64,000 nt of DNA from assembly GCF_004297265.1 (NCBI RefSeq), contig NZ_SCUT01000051.1, positions 39,835-103,834 of the forward strand, read 5' to 3'. Source of the stretch: Reyranella sp. GTDB lineage: Bacteria; Pseudomonadota; Alphaproteobacteria; Reyranellales; Reyranellaceae. Numbering within the stretch: position 1 is the first letter of the stretch; every line of letters starts with the position of its first letter. The notes below the pieces were generated by a model, which had not been told where the DNA came from, did not search any database, and saw only the letters and a program-made list of their open reading frames with translations. Positions 17,764 through 27,059 of the stretch are shown piece after piece. A program made the translations under genes and the position numbers.

Positions 17764-18203
17764 TAACGTGCCAGTCGGTCGAAGAGTCCATTCAGGCCAC
17801 CGGGCGCAGGCGGCGGTGCCGCCTGGCCGACCGGCTGGCTGATGATGCGACGAATGTCGGCCAATGTCCTGTGCCCTCCGCTTGCGGCCGGCAGAGGGGA
17901 CCGCCCCGCTCCCGCGGCATGCTGGAAGGCTTCGTCCCGCCATGCGCTGCGGTCGGCGACCCTCGGCTCCCCGAAGCCCGGCGAGCGGTCGAAGACGTCA
18001 GCCAGCAAATCGTTGCCCGATGTCGCCCCGACCGCGAGTGGAATTTCCTCCCGCCCGGACGAGGGCGGATCCTTGCCGAAAATGGCATCTATCAAGGGTG
18101 CCGACATTTGATCCGTCGTGCTGTCGAACTCGCGATAGGGCGTGCCAGTACGGCCCGTTGCACTCAGGAGATGGGCGACATCGTCGTTGTTCTTGATGGC
18201 CAT
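17763..18203 (-). CDS. BcsR/BcsP-like cellulose biosynthesis accessory protein
   Basis: A 146-residue, largely disordered-looking protein at the head of the bcs operon. The N-terminal MAIKNNDDVAHLLSATG, then TPYREF, resembles the short DD-x-L-x-G-x-Y-x-E motif of the BcsR/BcsP family. The C-terminal GGLNGLFDRLAR resembles the terminal LFxRL motif of BcsP/BcsO proteins. The middle is proline, glycine and serine rich. These proteins are thought to act with BcsQ, and the gene here overlaps bcsQ by one base. The start is ATG 18203, with GGAG seven bases upstream. Family assignment is from pattern and position only; I give no symbol. Confidence 0.65.
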   Translation of the reverse strand: MAIKNNDDVAHLLSATGRTGTPYREFDSTTDQMSAPLIDAIFGKDPPSSGREEIPLAVGATSGNDLLADVFDRSPGFGEPRVADRSAWRDEAFQHAAGAGRSPLPAASGGHRTLADIRRIISQPVGQAAPPPAPGGLNGLFDRLAR

Positions 18204-18427
18204 ATCCGTACTCCACCCACCAGTTTGATACACTATCGGTCGCGGCCCGTCATCTCTACACGCACCATATAGGCGATCAATCTGTCGGGGTTGGCGCCCG
18301 CTTTTCATCCGCCGTAGTCGTCATCGGCCGGCAACTCTTGAATTGCCGGAAGAAGCGTCGGGTATCTGACATTCGGAAGAACCGATCACGGGCCTGCAGG
18401 CCGCGTCGGCGCTGTCGCGCGGGCATG

Positions 18428-18460
18428 AAAAAGCCGGCAACCAGGAATGGCCGCCGGCTT
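18428..18460 (-). terminator. rho-independent terminator after the aminotransferase
   Basis: An inverted repeat with arms AAGCCGGC and GCCGGCTT at 18431-18438 and 18453-18460 has a 14-base loop. Read on the minus strand, the second arm runs directly into five T residues (18432-18428). It lies 26 bases beyond the stop of the aminotransferase gene at 18486, on the correct strand. It also separates that gene from the bcs operon, which starts at 18203. Confidence 0.8.
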
Positions 18461-18485
18461 CTTTCAGGAATGGTTAACAGAAACT

Positions 18486-19808
<1,323 letters not shown>

Positions 19809-19833
19809 CCCCATACTCCTCTGAAATCTGGAG

Positions 19834-19846
19834 CCCTATACTGGAC
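19834..19846 (+). promoter_or_regulatory. operator-like repeat, copy 1
   Basis: CCCTATACTGGAC, matching 11 of 13 positions with a second copy 91 bases away at 19925-19937 in the same orientation. It lies 26 bases upstream of the aminotransferase start. On the minus strand it reads CAGTATAG, which could overlap a -10 region. A likely binding site for the divergent XRE-cupin regulator, by inference. Confidence 0.45.
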
Positions 19847-19924
19847 CGCTTTCTATCCAGAACAAGATGATATCTGCCGACGGCGCATTTTACGGTAATT
19901 TGCGCACAAACGACCCTTTCCGTT

Positions 19925-19937
19925 CACTATACTGAAC
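19925..19937 (+). promoter_or_regulatory. operator-like repeat, copy 2
   Basis: CACTATACTGAAC, the second copy of the element at 19834. It also forms an inverted repeat GTTCA-N6-TGAAC at 19922-19937. TATACT at 19928-19933 could serve as the -10 box for the regulator gene starting at 19950, which would give autoregulation. No convincing -35 box stands at the usual spacing. Confidence 0.45.
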
Positions 19938-19949
19938 ACAGTAAGCACC

Positions 19950-20498
19950 ATGGACATCACCACCGGCGAGAGACTGAAGATCGCACGCCAGCGGGCCGGG
20001 CTCTCCCAGCGCGCTCTGGCCAAGAAGGCCGGTGTCGGCAACGCCACCGTGTCCCTGATCGAGAGCGACCGGATCAACCCGTCGGTCAGCGCGCTCAAGC
20101 GGATCCTGGACGCGATCGCCATGCCGCTCTCCGACTTCTTCGCGATCGACGAGAAAGCGAGCGAGGAGAAGGTCTTCAAGGCCGGCAGCCTCACGGAGAT
20201 CGGCCGGGGCGGCATATCGTTCCGGCAGATCGGCAAGGACCTGTCCGGTCGCGCCCTTCAACTTCTTTACGAAACCTATCAGCCGGGCGCCGACACGGGA
20301 AAGATCATGCTGCGCCACGAGGGCGAGGAAGCCGGCTTCGTGATCTCGGGCCGCATCGAGCTCACGATCGGCTCGACGCTTCACATCCTCAACGCGGGCG
20401 ACGCCTACTACTTCAAGAGCGCCGAGCCCCATCGCTTCAGGAATGCGACGGCCAGGCCGGCGGTGATCGTGAGCGCCTGCACGCCGCCGACATTCTAG
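19950..20498 (+). CDS. XRE-family regulator with C-terminal cupin domain
   Basis: A 182-residue transcription factor. The helix-turn-helix occupies about 8-62 (LKIARQRAGLSQRALAKKAG, then TVSLIESDRINPS). A cupin sensor domain spans about 110-180 (HEGEEAGFVISGRIEL, then LNAGDAYYF and PHRFRN). The layout is that of PuuR-like regulators, which control amine or polyamine catabolism and sense a small ligand in the cupin. It is divergently transcribed from the omega-aminotransferase with a 141-base intergenic region containing two related repeats, so control of that gene and itself is the simplest reading. Confidence 0.88.
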   Translation: MDITTGERLKIARQRAGLSQRALAKKAGVGNATVSLIESDRINPSVSALKRILDAIAMPLSDFFAIDEKASEEKVFKAGSLTEIGRGGISFRQIGKDLSGRALQLLYETYQPGADTGKIMLRHEGEEAGFVISGRIELTIGSTLHILNAGDAYYFKSAEPHRFRNATARPAVIVSACTPPTF

Positions 20499-20737
20499 CA
20501 GAACGAAGAAAGATCTCGCGGGCCGGGCGCCACTCCGGCTGACCATGTTGGGCTACCTACGCACCGTGAGGTCATGGTCGCTGCTGTCGGATATCCGCTT
20601 TGGGCGTGCCCCCGCTCAAGGTGGCCCCTCCCCGGCTCCCGTGCGTCGAGCTGCGTGTCTGCGTTCCACGCCGCCGCGAGTGTCATCGCCCTTACACGCG
20701 TTGGGATGCGCTCACCAGACGGGTTATCAACAGACGT

Positions 20738-23239
20738 CTATCCTGGCGAAACGGACGAGAGGAGCGCTACCGGGCTCTCGTTCCAAAGAACGCCGAGACC
20801 GGGTTGCGGCGACAGCTCCATGCTGCGACCGCGAAGTATATCATGCACTTGTTTGGGGAAGTCGCCCGCGAGCCTGAGTGAGGTGCCCGACCACGCATCC
20901 GGTCGAAAGGCGAGATTACCCTCCTCCGGCATCATCGGCGCGACGACCCGCGGGACGGCGACCAACAGCCACTCTTCGCCAGTCTGCCGCAGGAAGGCGA
21001 CGACCGAATCGCGCGACGGCCCCTCGACTTCGACCGCACGGTAGCGGCCCTCCGCGAACAGGCGAGGTGCGCGCCGGCGCAGGGAAAGGGTGCGCCGGAT
21101 CAGCGCCTGCTTGATACGGCCGTCGCGCCAGTGCGTCATCAGCTCGGGCAAGGGCGCGTCCTGCATCGTGGCACGCGCGGCGAAATCGACCGGCCGGCGG
21201 TTGTCGGGATCGACGAGGCTGAAGTCCCAGAGGTCGGCGCCCTGGTACAGGTCCGGTACGCCCGGCACCGTGAGCTTGAGCAGGCATTGCGCCAGGCCGT
21301 TCACGGCGCCGGCAGGCGCGATGCGGCGCACGAACGCCAGAAGATCGTCCAGGAGGTCGGGCATGGCGGCTTCTGCCACGAGTCGCATCGTGAAGGTCCG
21401 AGCAGCCTCTTCATAGGGTTCGTTGACCGCCGCCCAGTCGCTCTCCAGCTTGGCCTCACGCAACGCCTTCTGCTGCCAGCCGCACAGACGCTCGGCGAAC
21501 GCTCTACGACCCGCCTCGTCGCCCCGGTCGAGATCGAGAGGCCAGGCGCCAACGATCATTTGCAGCAGCATTGCCTGGTCGCCCGGGGACACGAGCGACG
21601 ACGTTGGATCGATCCAGTGCGACACGAGACCCGCCCACTCGGCCGCCAGCTCACTCACCACCGCGAGCCGCGCTCGAACATCCTCCCCGCGCTTGTGATC
21701 GTGGGTGGCGGTCGCCAGCATCGTATGCGGATAGTCGGCCCGGCGCCGTTCCATGCGTGCATGGAAAGCATCGGCGTCGAGCGCAAAAGTCTCGATGTCG
21801 AAGCCGACATCGTTGCGCGAGAGAAGCCGTCCATACCGATAGAAGCCGGTATCCTCGACCGACTTGGCGGCGACCGGCGCGCTGAGCTGCTGGAAACGCG
21901 CCATGGCGCGCGGCCACGAGCCTCGCTTGGAGTCCGGCGTCAGCATCGCCTCGAGCAGGGGCTCGACCGCCCAACGGTCGGTGGCGAGGCAGCTCTTCGC
22001 GACCTTCCCTGCCACCTCGCGCAAGATCTCCGAATCGTGGTCGGAGAGCAGCTTGCCAGCTCCGTATGTACGATAGACCGGCACGTGGGCGAGGAACTCG
22101 GTCAGCAACCGCCGCAGGGTGGGCCGCGGAATGAGGTCTGCCACGATCGCTTGCCAGGACGTCCCGCAGGCTTCGAGCTGCGCAGAGAAGCTCCGCGCAA
22201 CGATCTCGCGTCGCGCCATGAGCTCTTCGTCCGCAAATCCTGCGGGGCGGCGACTGACGCGCGTCCAGCTTTTCGTGAGAGTCGCCTCTCCGGCCGGATC
22301 GTGCTGGAGCGCGCTTACCTCATCCATGAAGTCGTAGCCCGTCGTGCCGTCGCAGCCCCAGTCCTTCGGCAGCGTCTCGCCCTTCAACAGGATCTTCTCG
22401 ACGACAAGCCAGGCGCGGGGTCGCCCATGCTCCCTCGCCAGCAGATCGAGCCGTTCGCGCAGTTGGCGGCAATAGCCGGCCGGATCCGTAAGCCCGTCGA
22501 CATGGTCGATGCGGAGGCCGTCCACCACGCCCTCGGCATAGAGCCGCAGCGGCAGCGCGTGGACGGCCTCGAATGCTTCCGGCTGCTCCATGCGCAGGCA
22601 GACCAGTTCGTTGATGTCGAAGAAGCGCCGCCAGTTGATGCGGTCTCCCGCCACCCGCCAGGAAGCCAGCCGATAGTGCTGACGGGCAAGAAGGTTTGCG
22701 AGACTGCCACGCCCTTCCGCACCGCCGTCGCAAAGCGGGAAGGCGTTTTCGAAGTAGCGCAGCTCCGGCCGACCTCGGTCGTCGCGCACGACAGACAGCT
22801 CGCCGGCCTCGATGACCTCCGAGAGAGGACGCCCGAGAACCGGCAGGAGGATTTTTGCCGGCCCTTCCGTCGTCTCCCAATCAATATCGAACCATTCGGC
22901 ATGCCGGCTCGCGCGGCCCCGGCGCAGAACGTCGCGCCACCACCGGTTGCGGGTATCGGCCGCCATGTGGTTAGGCACGACGTCGAGGATCAGGCCGACA
23001 CCGACGGCGCGCAGGGCCCTGGTGAGCGAGAGCAGCCCCTCCTCCCCACCAAGCTCCGGGTTGACCGCCGTCGGATCGAGCACGTCGTAGCCGTGCAGTG
23101 AACCCGGCCGCGCGACGGCGATCGGGGAAGCGTAGACATGGCTGATGCCCAATCTGGCGAAGTAGTCGGCATGGGCCGCACCTTCGGCGAAGCCGAAGCC
23201 GCGGTGGAACTGCAGCCGCAACGTGGCGCGCGGGATCAT
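20738..23239 (-). CDS. treY: TreY, malto-oligosyltrehalose synthase
   Basis: An 833-residue GH13 enzyme that isomerises the reducing-end alpha-1,4 bond of maltodextrin to alpha,alpha-1,1, making maltooligosyl trehalose. The N-terminus MIPRATLRLQFHRGF and the YASPIAVARPGSLHGYD segment are typical of TreY. The GH13 nucleophile Asp is in GLRIDHVDGL and the acid Glu in WLVVEKIL. The start ATG 23239 overlaps the malQ stop (ATGA). The frame is open further upstream, but that part is the antisense of other coding. It is the last gene of the seven-gene glucan/trehalose run. About 240 bases with no recognisable gene follow it. Confidence 0.93.
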   Translation of the reverse strand: MIPRATLRLQFHRGFGFAEGAAHADYFARLGISHVYASPIAVARPGSLHGYDVLDPTAVNPELGGEEGLLSLTRALRAVGVGLILDVVPNHMAADTRNRWWRDVLRRGRASRHAEWFDIDWETTEGPAKILLPVLGRPLSEVIEAGELSVVRDDRGRPELRYFENAFPLCDGGAEGRGSLANLLARQHYRLASWRVAGDRINWRRFFDINELVCLRMEQPEAFEAVHALPLRLYAEGVVDGLRIDHVDGLTDPAGYCRQLRERLDLLAREHGRPRAWLVVEKILLKGETLPKDWGCDGTTGYDFMDEVSALQHDPAGEATLTKSWTRVSRRPAGFADEELMARREIVARSFSAQLEACGTSWQAIVADLIPRPTLRRLLTEFLAHVPVYRTYGAGKLLSDHDSEILREVAGKVAKSCLATDRWAVEPLLEAMLTPDSKRGSWPRAMARFQQLSAPVAAKSVEDTGFYRYGRLLSRNDVGFDIETFALDADAFHARMERRRADYPHTMLATATHDHKRGEDVRARLAVVSELAAEWAGLVSHWIDPTSSLVSPGDQAMLLQMIVGAWPLDLDRGDEAGRRAFAERLCGWQQKALREAKLESDWAAVNEPYEEAARTFTMRLVAEAAMPDLLDDLLAFVRRIAPAGAVNGLAQCLLKLTVPGVPDLYQGADLWDFSLVDPDNRRPVDFAARATMQDAPLPELMTHWRDGRIKQALIRRTLSLRRRAPRLFAEGRYRAVEVEGPSRDSVVAFLRQTGEEWLLVAVPRVVAPMMPEEGNLAFRPDAWSGTSLRLAGDFPKQVHDILRGRSMELSPQPGLGVLWNESPVALLSSVSPG

Positions 23240-25290
23240 GGGCGGCGCGCGACGATGGTCGCAGCGCGACGGGCGACAGCGGGATCGTCGAAAAGCTTCG
23301 CGGCCGGCGGATCGAGCCGTCGTCGCCAGTTGGGATGCTGATCGATCGTACCGGGCAGGTTGGGCTGGTCGGTGAGTCCCAGAAGATCCTCCAACGGCGC
23401 GATCATGAGCGGTGCCGGCGAACTGGCGACGAATCCCAGCGCCGCGTCGACGGCGGGCGCAGGATCGTCCGGCGCCGGCGGCGGACCTTGGGCGGTTCCA
23501 GCAGCCGTGAATGCCTGCCACAGGCGACGCCGGTCGCTCTGCCGCTCCTTGGCCTCGCCGGGGGCTGACAGGCCGAGCGCACCCCTGACTTCGATGTCGC
23601 TGCCGCGCCACCAACCGGCAACGGTCGGAAGGTCGTGAGTGGTCGTCATCGACACCGCGTGACGCCGCCAGCGGCCAGGCGTTCGGAAACTCCCGCGGTT
23701 TCGCTCGAACCACATCACGTCCATACCGGCGATGCCCGCCTCGGCGAGGCGGCGGCGGAAGCCACGCGGAACCGTGCCGAGATCTTCTCCGATCACCACC
23801 GCGCCGTGCCGGTGTGACTCGAGAGCGAGCAGGCGCAGGAAATCATCCAACGGGTAATCGAGATAGGCGCCGTCAGCAGGCGACGCACCCTCCGGCACCA
23901 GCCACAGTCGCCGCAGCCCCATGATGTGATCGATGCGGACGCCGCCAGCGTATCGCATGGCAGCCCGCAGCGTCGAAAGGAACGGATCGAAGCCCGTTGC
24001 GACGAGTGCCCGTGGCGAGAAACTCGACAGGCCCCAGTCCTGTCCCGCGCGATTGAACTCGTCGGGCGGGGCGCCGATGTTCAGCCCCAGCAGCAGATCG
24101 CTTTGCCGGGACCAGGCATGGCTGCCGGCGCGATCCATGCCTATGGCGAGGTCGCTGATCAGGCCGATCTTCATGCCCACGCCAACGGCCGCCTCTTGCG
24201 CCGCTTCGAACGAACGCGCCGCGAGCCACTGAAGGAACAGGTGAAAACGGATCGTGGAAGCCTCGGCCGCCCGGAAGGCGCCCATTTCAGGATCATCGGG
24301 CCGCGTGAGGCCGTGGCGGAAGGCAGTCGGCCAATCCCGCCAGAAACCGAGCGCGGGCTCGCTCCCCGACCACTTGCCGTGCAGCGCCTCGAAGAGCGCG
24401 TGGCCCTGCAGCAGCTCGCCGCCCTCGCGCACGAACCCGTCGAAAGCCTTCGATAACTCGGTGCCTCTCGCCAGGTCCCGAGCCTCGAAGTCATCGAGGA
24501 GTCGACGCATCAAGGCAAGCTTAGCCTGGGCCGCCGGTCGCCAGTCGATCAGGGCTACGTGTTCCAGTCCCTCGCCATCGCGACGATGCTGGGCCACCCG
24601 CTCCGGTCCGAAAACGATCTCGGGGTCGGCGAACAGCGGATTGAAGAAGAGGCGGCTCGAGGGCGAATAGGGTCCGTAGCGGCCGGGATCGGCGGCGAAG
24701 AGGCTGTGCACCGGACTGAGCGCGACGGCATCCGCGCCATGACGCGCCGCGCCCTCGACGAGGTGGCGCACGGCGGTCGCATCGCCAATGCCACCATCGC
24801 CGGGCCGGCGCAGGCTGTAGATCTGGGCCGCAACACCCCAGAGATGCTTGCCTTGAGCGCGATCTTCTATCGTCAGACAACGCGGCGGAGCGACCGCAAC
24901 CGTCACATGACGTTCGCCGAACTCCAGTCGGTGATAGCCGACCCTGTTGAGTGTCGGGCCCAGGAGCTTTTCGCCGCGCATCGAAAATCTGAGCGTCGCG
25001 ACGCTGCCATCCTCATAGGTGATCTGACCACGGGCAGCGCCGCCGGCGCGGGCCGGAAGCGTGAGCCGGCTGCCGGCCTTCATCGTGACAATCGGTGGCA
25101 AGGTGTTGGCGGGACCGAGTTTCTGCCAACTCTCCTCGATGTCCCCGGAGGTGGCAGTAGAAAGGCCAAGGGCATCCAGGATCCGGCGGAGGGAATCGAT
25201 CGATACCTGTTGAGGGATGCCCAGCGCATCCGTCCAGGTCTCGGCGAGGCCGGCTGCGCGGGCGAGCCCGCGGATCTCCTCGTTGCTCAC
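23236..25290 (-). CDS. malQ: MalQ, 4-alpha-glucanotransferase (amylomaltase)
   Basis: A 684-residue GH77 enzyme that disproportionates maltodextrins. The catalytic nucleophile is D454 in RIDHIMGLRRLW, the acid/base E502 in VIGEDLGTVP, and the stabilising Asp D553 in TTTHDLPTVAGWW. An N-terminal ~150-residue domain precedes the barrel, as in the long bacterial MalQ group. The start is GTG 25290, which overlaps the treZ stop as GTGA. The frame remains open to 25542 only in non-homologous sequence. In this cluster it can shift chain lengths to supply TreY, GlgE and GlgB with suitable glucans. Confidence 0.92.
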   Translation of the reverse strand: MSNEEIRGLARAAGLAETWTDALGIPQQVSIDSLRRILDALGLSTATSGDIEESWQKLGPANTLPPIVTMKAGSRLTLPARAGGAARGQITYEDGSVATLRFSMRGEKLLGPTLNRVGYHRLEFGERHVTVAVAPPRCLTIEDRAQGKHLWGVAAQIYSLRRPGDGGIGDATAVRHLVEGAARHGADAVALSPVHSLFAADPGRYGPYSPSSRLFFNPLFADPEIVFGPERVAQHRRDGEGLEHVALIDWRPAAQAKLALMRRLLDDFEARDLARGTELSKAFDGFVREGGELLQGHALFEALHGKWSGSEPALGFWRDWPTAFRHGLTRPDDPEMGAFRAAEASTIRFHLFLQWLAARSFEAAQEAAVGVGMKIGLISDLAIGMDRAGSHAWSRQSDLLLGLNIGAPPDEFNRAGQDWGLSSFSPRALVATGFDPFLSTLRAAMRYAGGVRIDHIMGLRRLWLVPEGASPADGAYLDYPLDDFLRLLALESHRHGAVVIGEDLGTVPRGFRRRLAEAGIAGMDVMWFERNRGSFRTPGRWRRHAVSMTTTHDLPTVAGWWRGSDIEVRGALGLSAPGEAKERQSDRRRLWQAFTAAGTAQGPPPAPDDPAPAVDAALGFVASSPAPLMIAPLEDLLGLTDQPNLPGTIDQHPNWRRRLDPPAAKLFDDPAVARRAATIVARRP

Positions 25291-27059
25291 GAAGCCGGTA
25301 CCATCAGCGCGACCGTCGTGGCACCGGAAATCCGGCCGCCGCGCGCCGCATCTGCTGCTCCGGGACGCGACTCGTACAGGAGGTCGCCGTTCACGCGCTC
25401 GATTTGCGCCAGCTCGCGCCCGAGATTGCTGGCCAGAACCAGCGTCGCACCGTCGCCCAGTCGCCAGCGAGCCACGACGGTCGACGGCTCGACGGACGAT
25501 GCGCCCAGTGATCCGGCGCCTTCGAGCCTGGGCACGAGCCACTCGCGGCGAATGCCCAGGAGTTCGCGGTAGAGACGATGCCGCCCGGTCCCACGTTCGG
25601 CGTCCGGTACGAGCCGGCTTCGTTCGAACGTCGCCGGTTCATTGGGATCGGGAATACTCGAAGTTCCCTCTCCTGGCGCGAAGCCTTTGAAGCCCGCGAA
25701 CTCGCGGCGGCGTCCCTCGCGGACCGCTTCTGCGAGATCGCCCGCGTGATCGGTGAAGTAGAGAAATGGTGAGGTGGCCGCGTCCTCCTCGCCCATGAAG
25801 ATCATCGGCACGTGCGGGCAGAGGAGCTGCAGCGCGATCGCTGCCTCCAGTAGATCCGGTTCGACACGCTCCGTTAGGCGGTCACCGAACGGCCGGTTAC
25901 CAATCTGATCGTGGTTCTGAAGGAAAAGGACGAAGGATGTGGGGGGAAGATCGCTGCTGGGCGTCCCACGCGTCTCGCCGTTGCGATACGCAGAGGGATC
26001 GCCCTGGTAGACGAATCCCTCGGCGAGCGCGCGCGCGAGACGCCCGGCCGGCTTGTCGGCGTAGTCGGCATAGTAGCCGTCTTTCTCGCCGGTCAGCAGC
26101 GCATGCAGGACATGGTGCGCGTCGTCGTTCCACTGCGCATCGAAGTCGCGGCGCAGGTGATCGGCCACGTTGCCATCGTGCTCCAGGACGAGATGCACGT
26201 GGCGACCGGGCTCCACCGATCGGCGCACTTCGGCCGCCATCTCGTCCAGCCAGTCGGCCTCCGAGATGGCATGCACGGCATCGAAGCGCAGTCCGTCGAA
26301 ACGGTATTCGTTCAGCCAGTAGAGCGCGTTCTCGGTGAAGTACCGGCGCACCTCGGGGCGGCGGAAGTCGATCGCCGCGCCCCACGGGGTCGCGATATCG
26401 TCGCGGAAGAACTGCGGCGCATAGGCGGAGAGATAGTTCCCGTCGGGACCGAAGTGGTTGTAGACGACATCGAGGAACATCATCAGCCCCAGTCCGTGGG
26501 CTGAATCGATCAGCGCCTTCAGCTCGTCGGGCGTGCCATAACGGGAGTCGGGTGCATATGGAAGCACACCGTCGTAGCCCCAGTTTCGCATCCCCGGAAA
26601 ATCATGGATCGGCATCAGCTCGACGGCCGTGACGCCAAGGTCAGCCAGGATCGGCAGAGCAGCCTGGACACCGGCAAAGCCACCGAACGCCCCGACGTGC
26701 AGCTCGTAGAGTACCGTTTCGTGCCACGGCCGTCCGGCCCATCCGGCGTGGCGCCAGTCGTACGTGTGCGGATCGATCACGAGGCTCGGCCCGTGCACAT
26801 CGTCCGCTTGCGCGCGCGAAGCAGGATCGGGTACCGCCAGACCGTTGCCCAGACGGTAGAAATACTGCGCTCCTGGCCCGCAGGAAACCTCGGCCTCGAA
26901 CCATCCATCGCCGATCGCCCGCATGGGTACCGGAGCAACACCTTCGACTTCGACGCTTACATGGGTCTGCGCCGGCGCCCAGAACCGGAAACGCGCCGCA
27001 CCCGAGAGCAGGGGCGACGCGCCGTACGACAGATCCTGCATGAACTGCTGCTTCTTCAT
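25287..27059 (-). CDS. treZ: TreZ, malto-oligosyltrehalose trehalohydrolase
   Basis: A 590-residue GH13 enzyme that releases trehalose from maltooligosyl trehalose, the second step of the TreY-TreZ route. An N-terminal beta-sandwich (about 15-100, FRFWAPAQTHVSVEVEG) precedes the barrel. The nucleophile Asp is in GLRFDAVHAI, the acid/base in LVLEHDGNVADHL, and the transition-state Asp in FLQNHDQIGNR. The HDQIGNRPFGDRL segment is characteristic of TreZ. The start ATG 27059 overlaps the glgX stop (ATGA), and its stop overlaps the malQ start. Confidence 0.94.
   Translation of the reverse strand: MKKQQFMQDLSYGASPLLSGAARFRFWAPAQTHVSVEVEGVAPVPMRAIGDGWFEAEVSCGPGAQYFYRLGNGLAVPDPASRAQADDVHGPSLVIDPHTYDWRHAGWAGRPWHETVLYELHVGAFGGFAGVQAALPILADLGVTAVELMPIHDFPGMRNWGYDGVLPYAPDSRYGTPDELKALIDSAHGLGLMMFLDVVYNHFGPDGNYLSAYAPQFFRDDIATPWGAAIDFRRPEVRRYFTENALYWLNEYRFDGLRFDAVHAISEADWLDEMAAEVRRSVEPGRHVHLVLEHDGNVADHLRRDFDAQWNDDAHHVLHALLTGEKDGYYADYADKPAGRLARALAEGFVYQGDPSAYRNGETRGTPSSDLPPTSFVLFLQNHDQIGNRPFGDRLTERVEPDLLEAAIALQLLCPHVPMIFMGEEDAATSPFLYFTDHAGDLAEAVREGRRREFAGFKGFAPGEGTSSIPDPNEPATFERSRLVPDAERGTGRHRLYRELLGIRREWLVPRLEGAGSLGASSVEPSTVVARWRLGDGATLVLASNLGRELAQIERVNGDLLYESRPGAADAARGGRISGATTVALMVPAS

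Noticed and set aside
20499..20737. Possible small gene between the XRE regulator and treY
   Set aside because: Several short frames exist on both strands, but none has a good ribosome site or recognisable sequence; left as intergenic.
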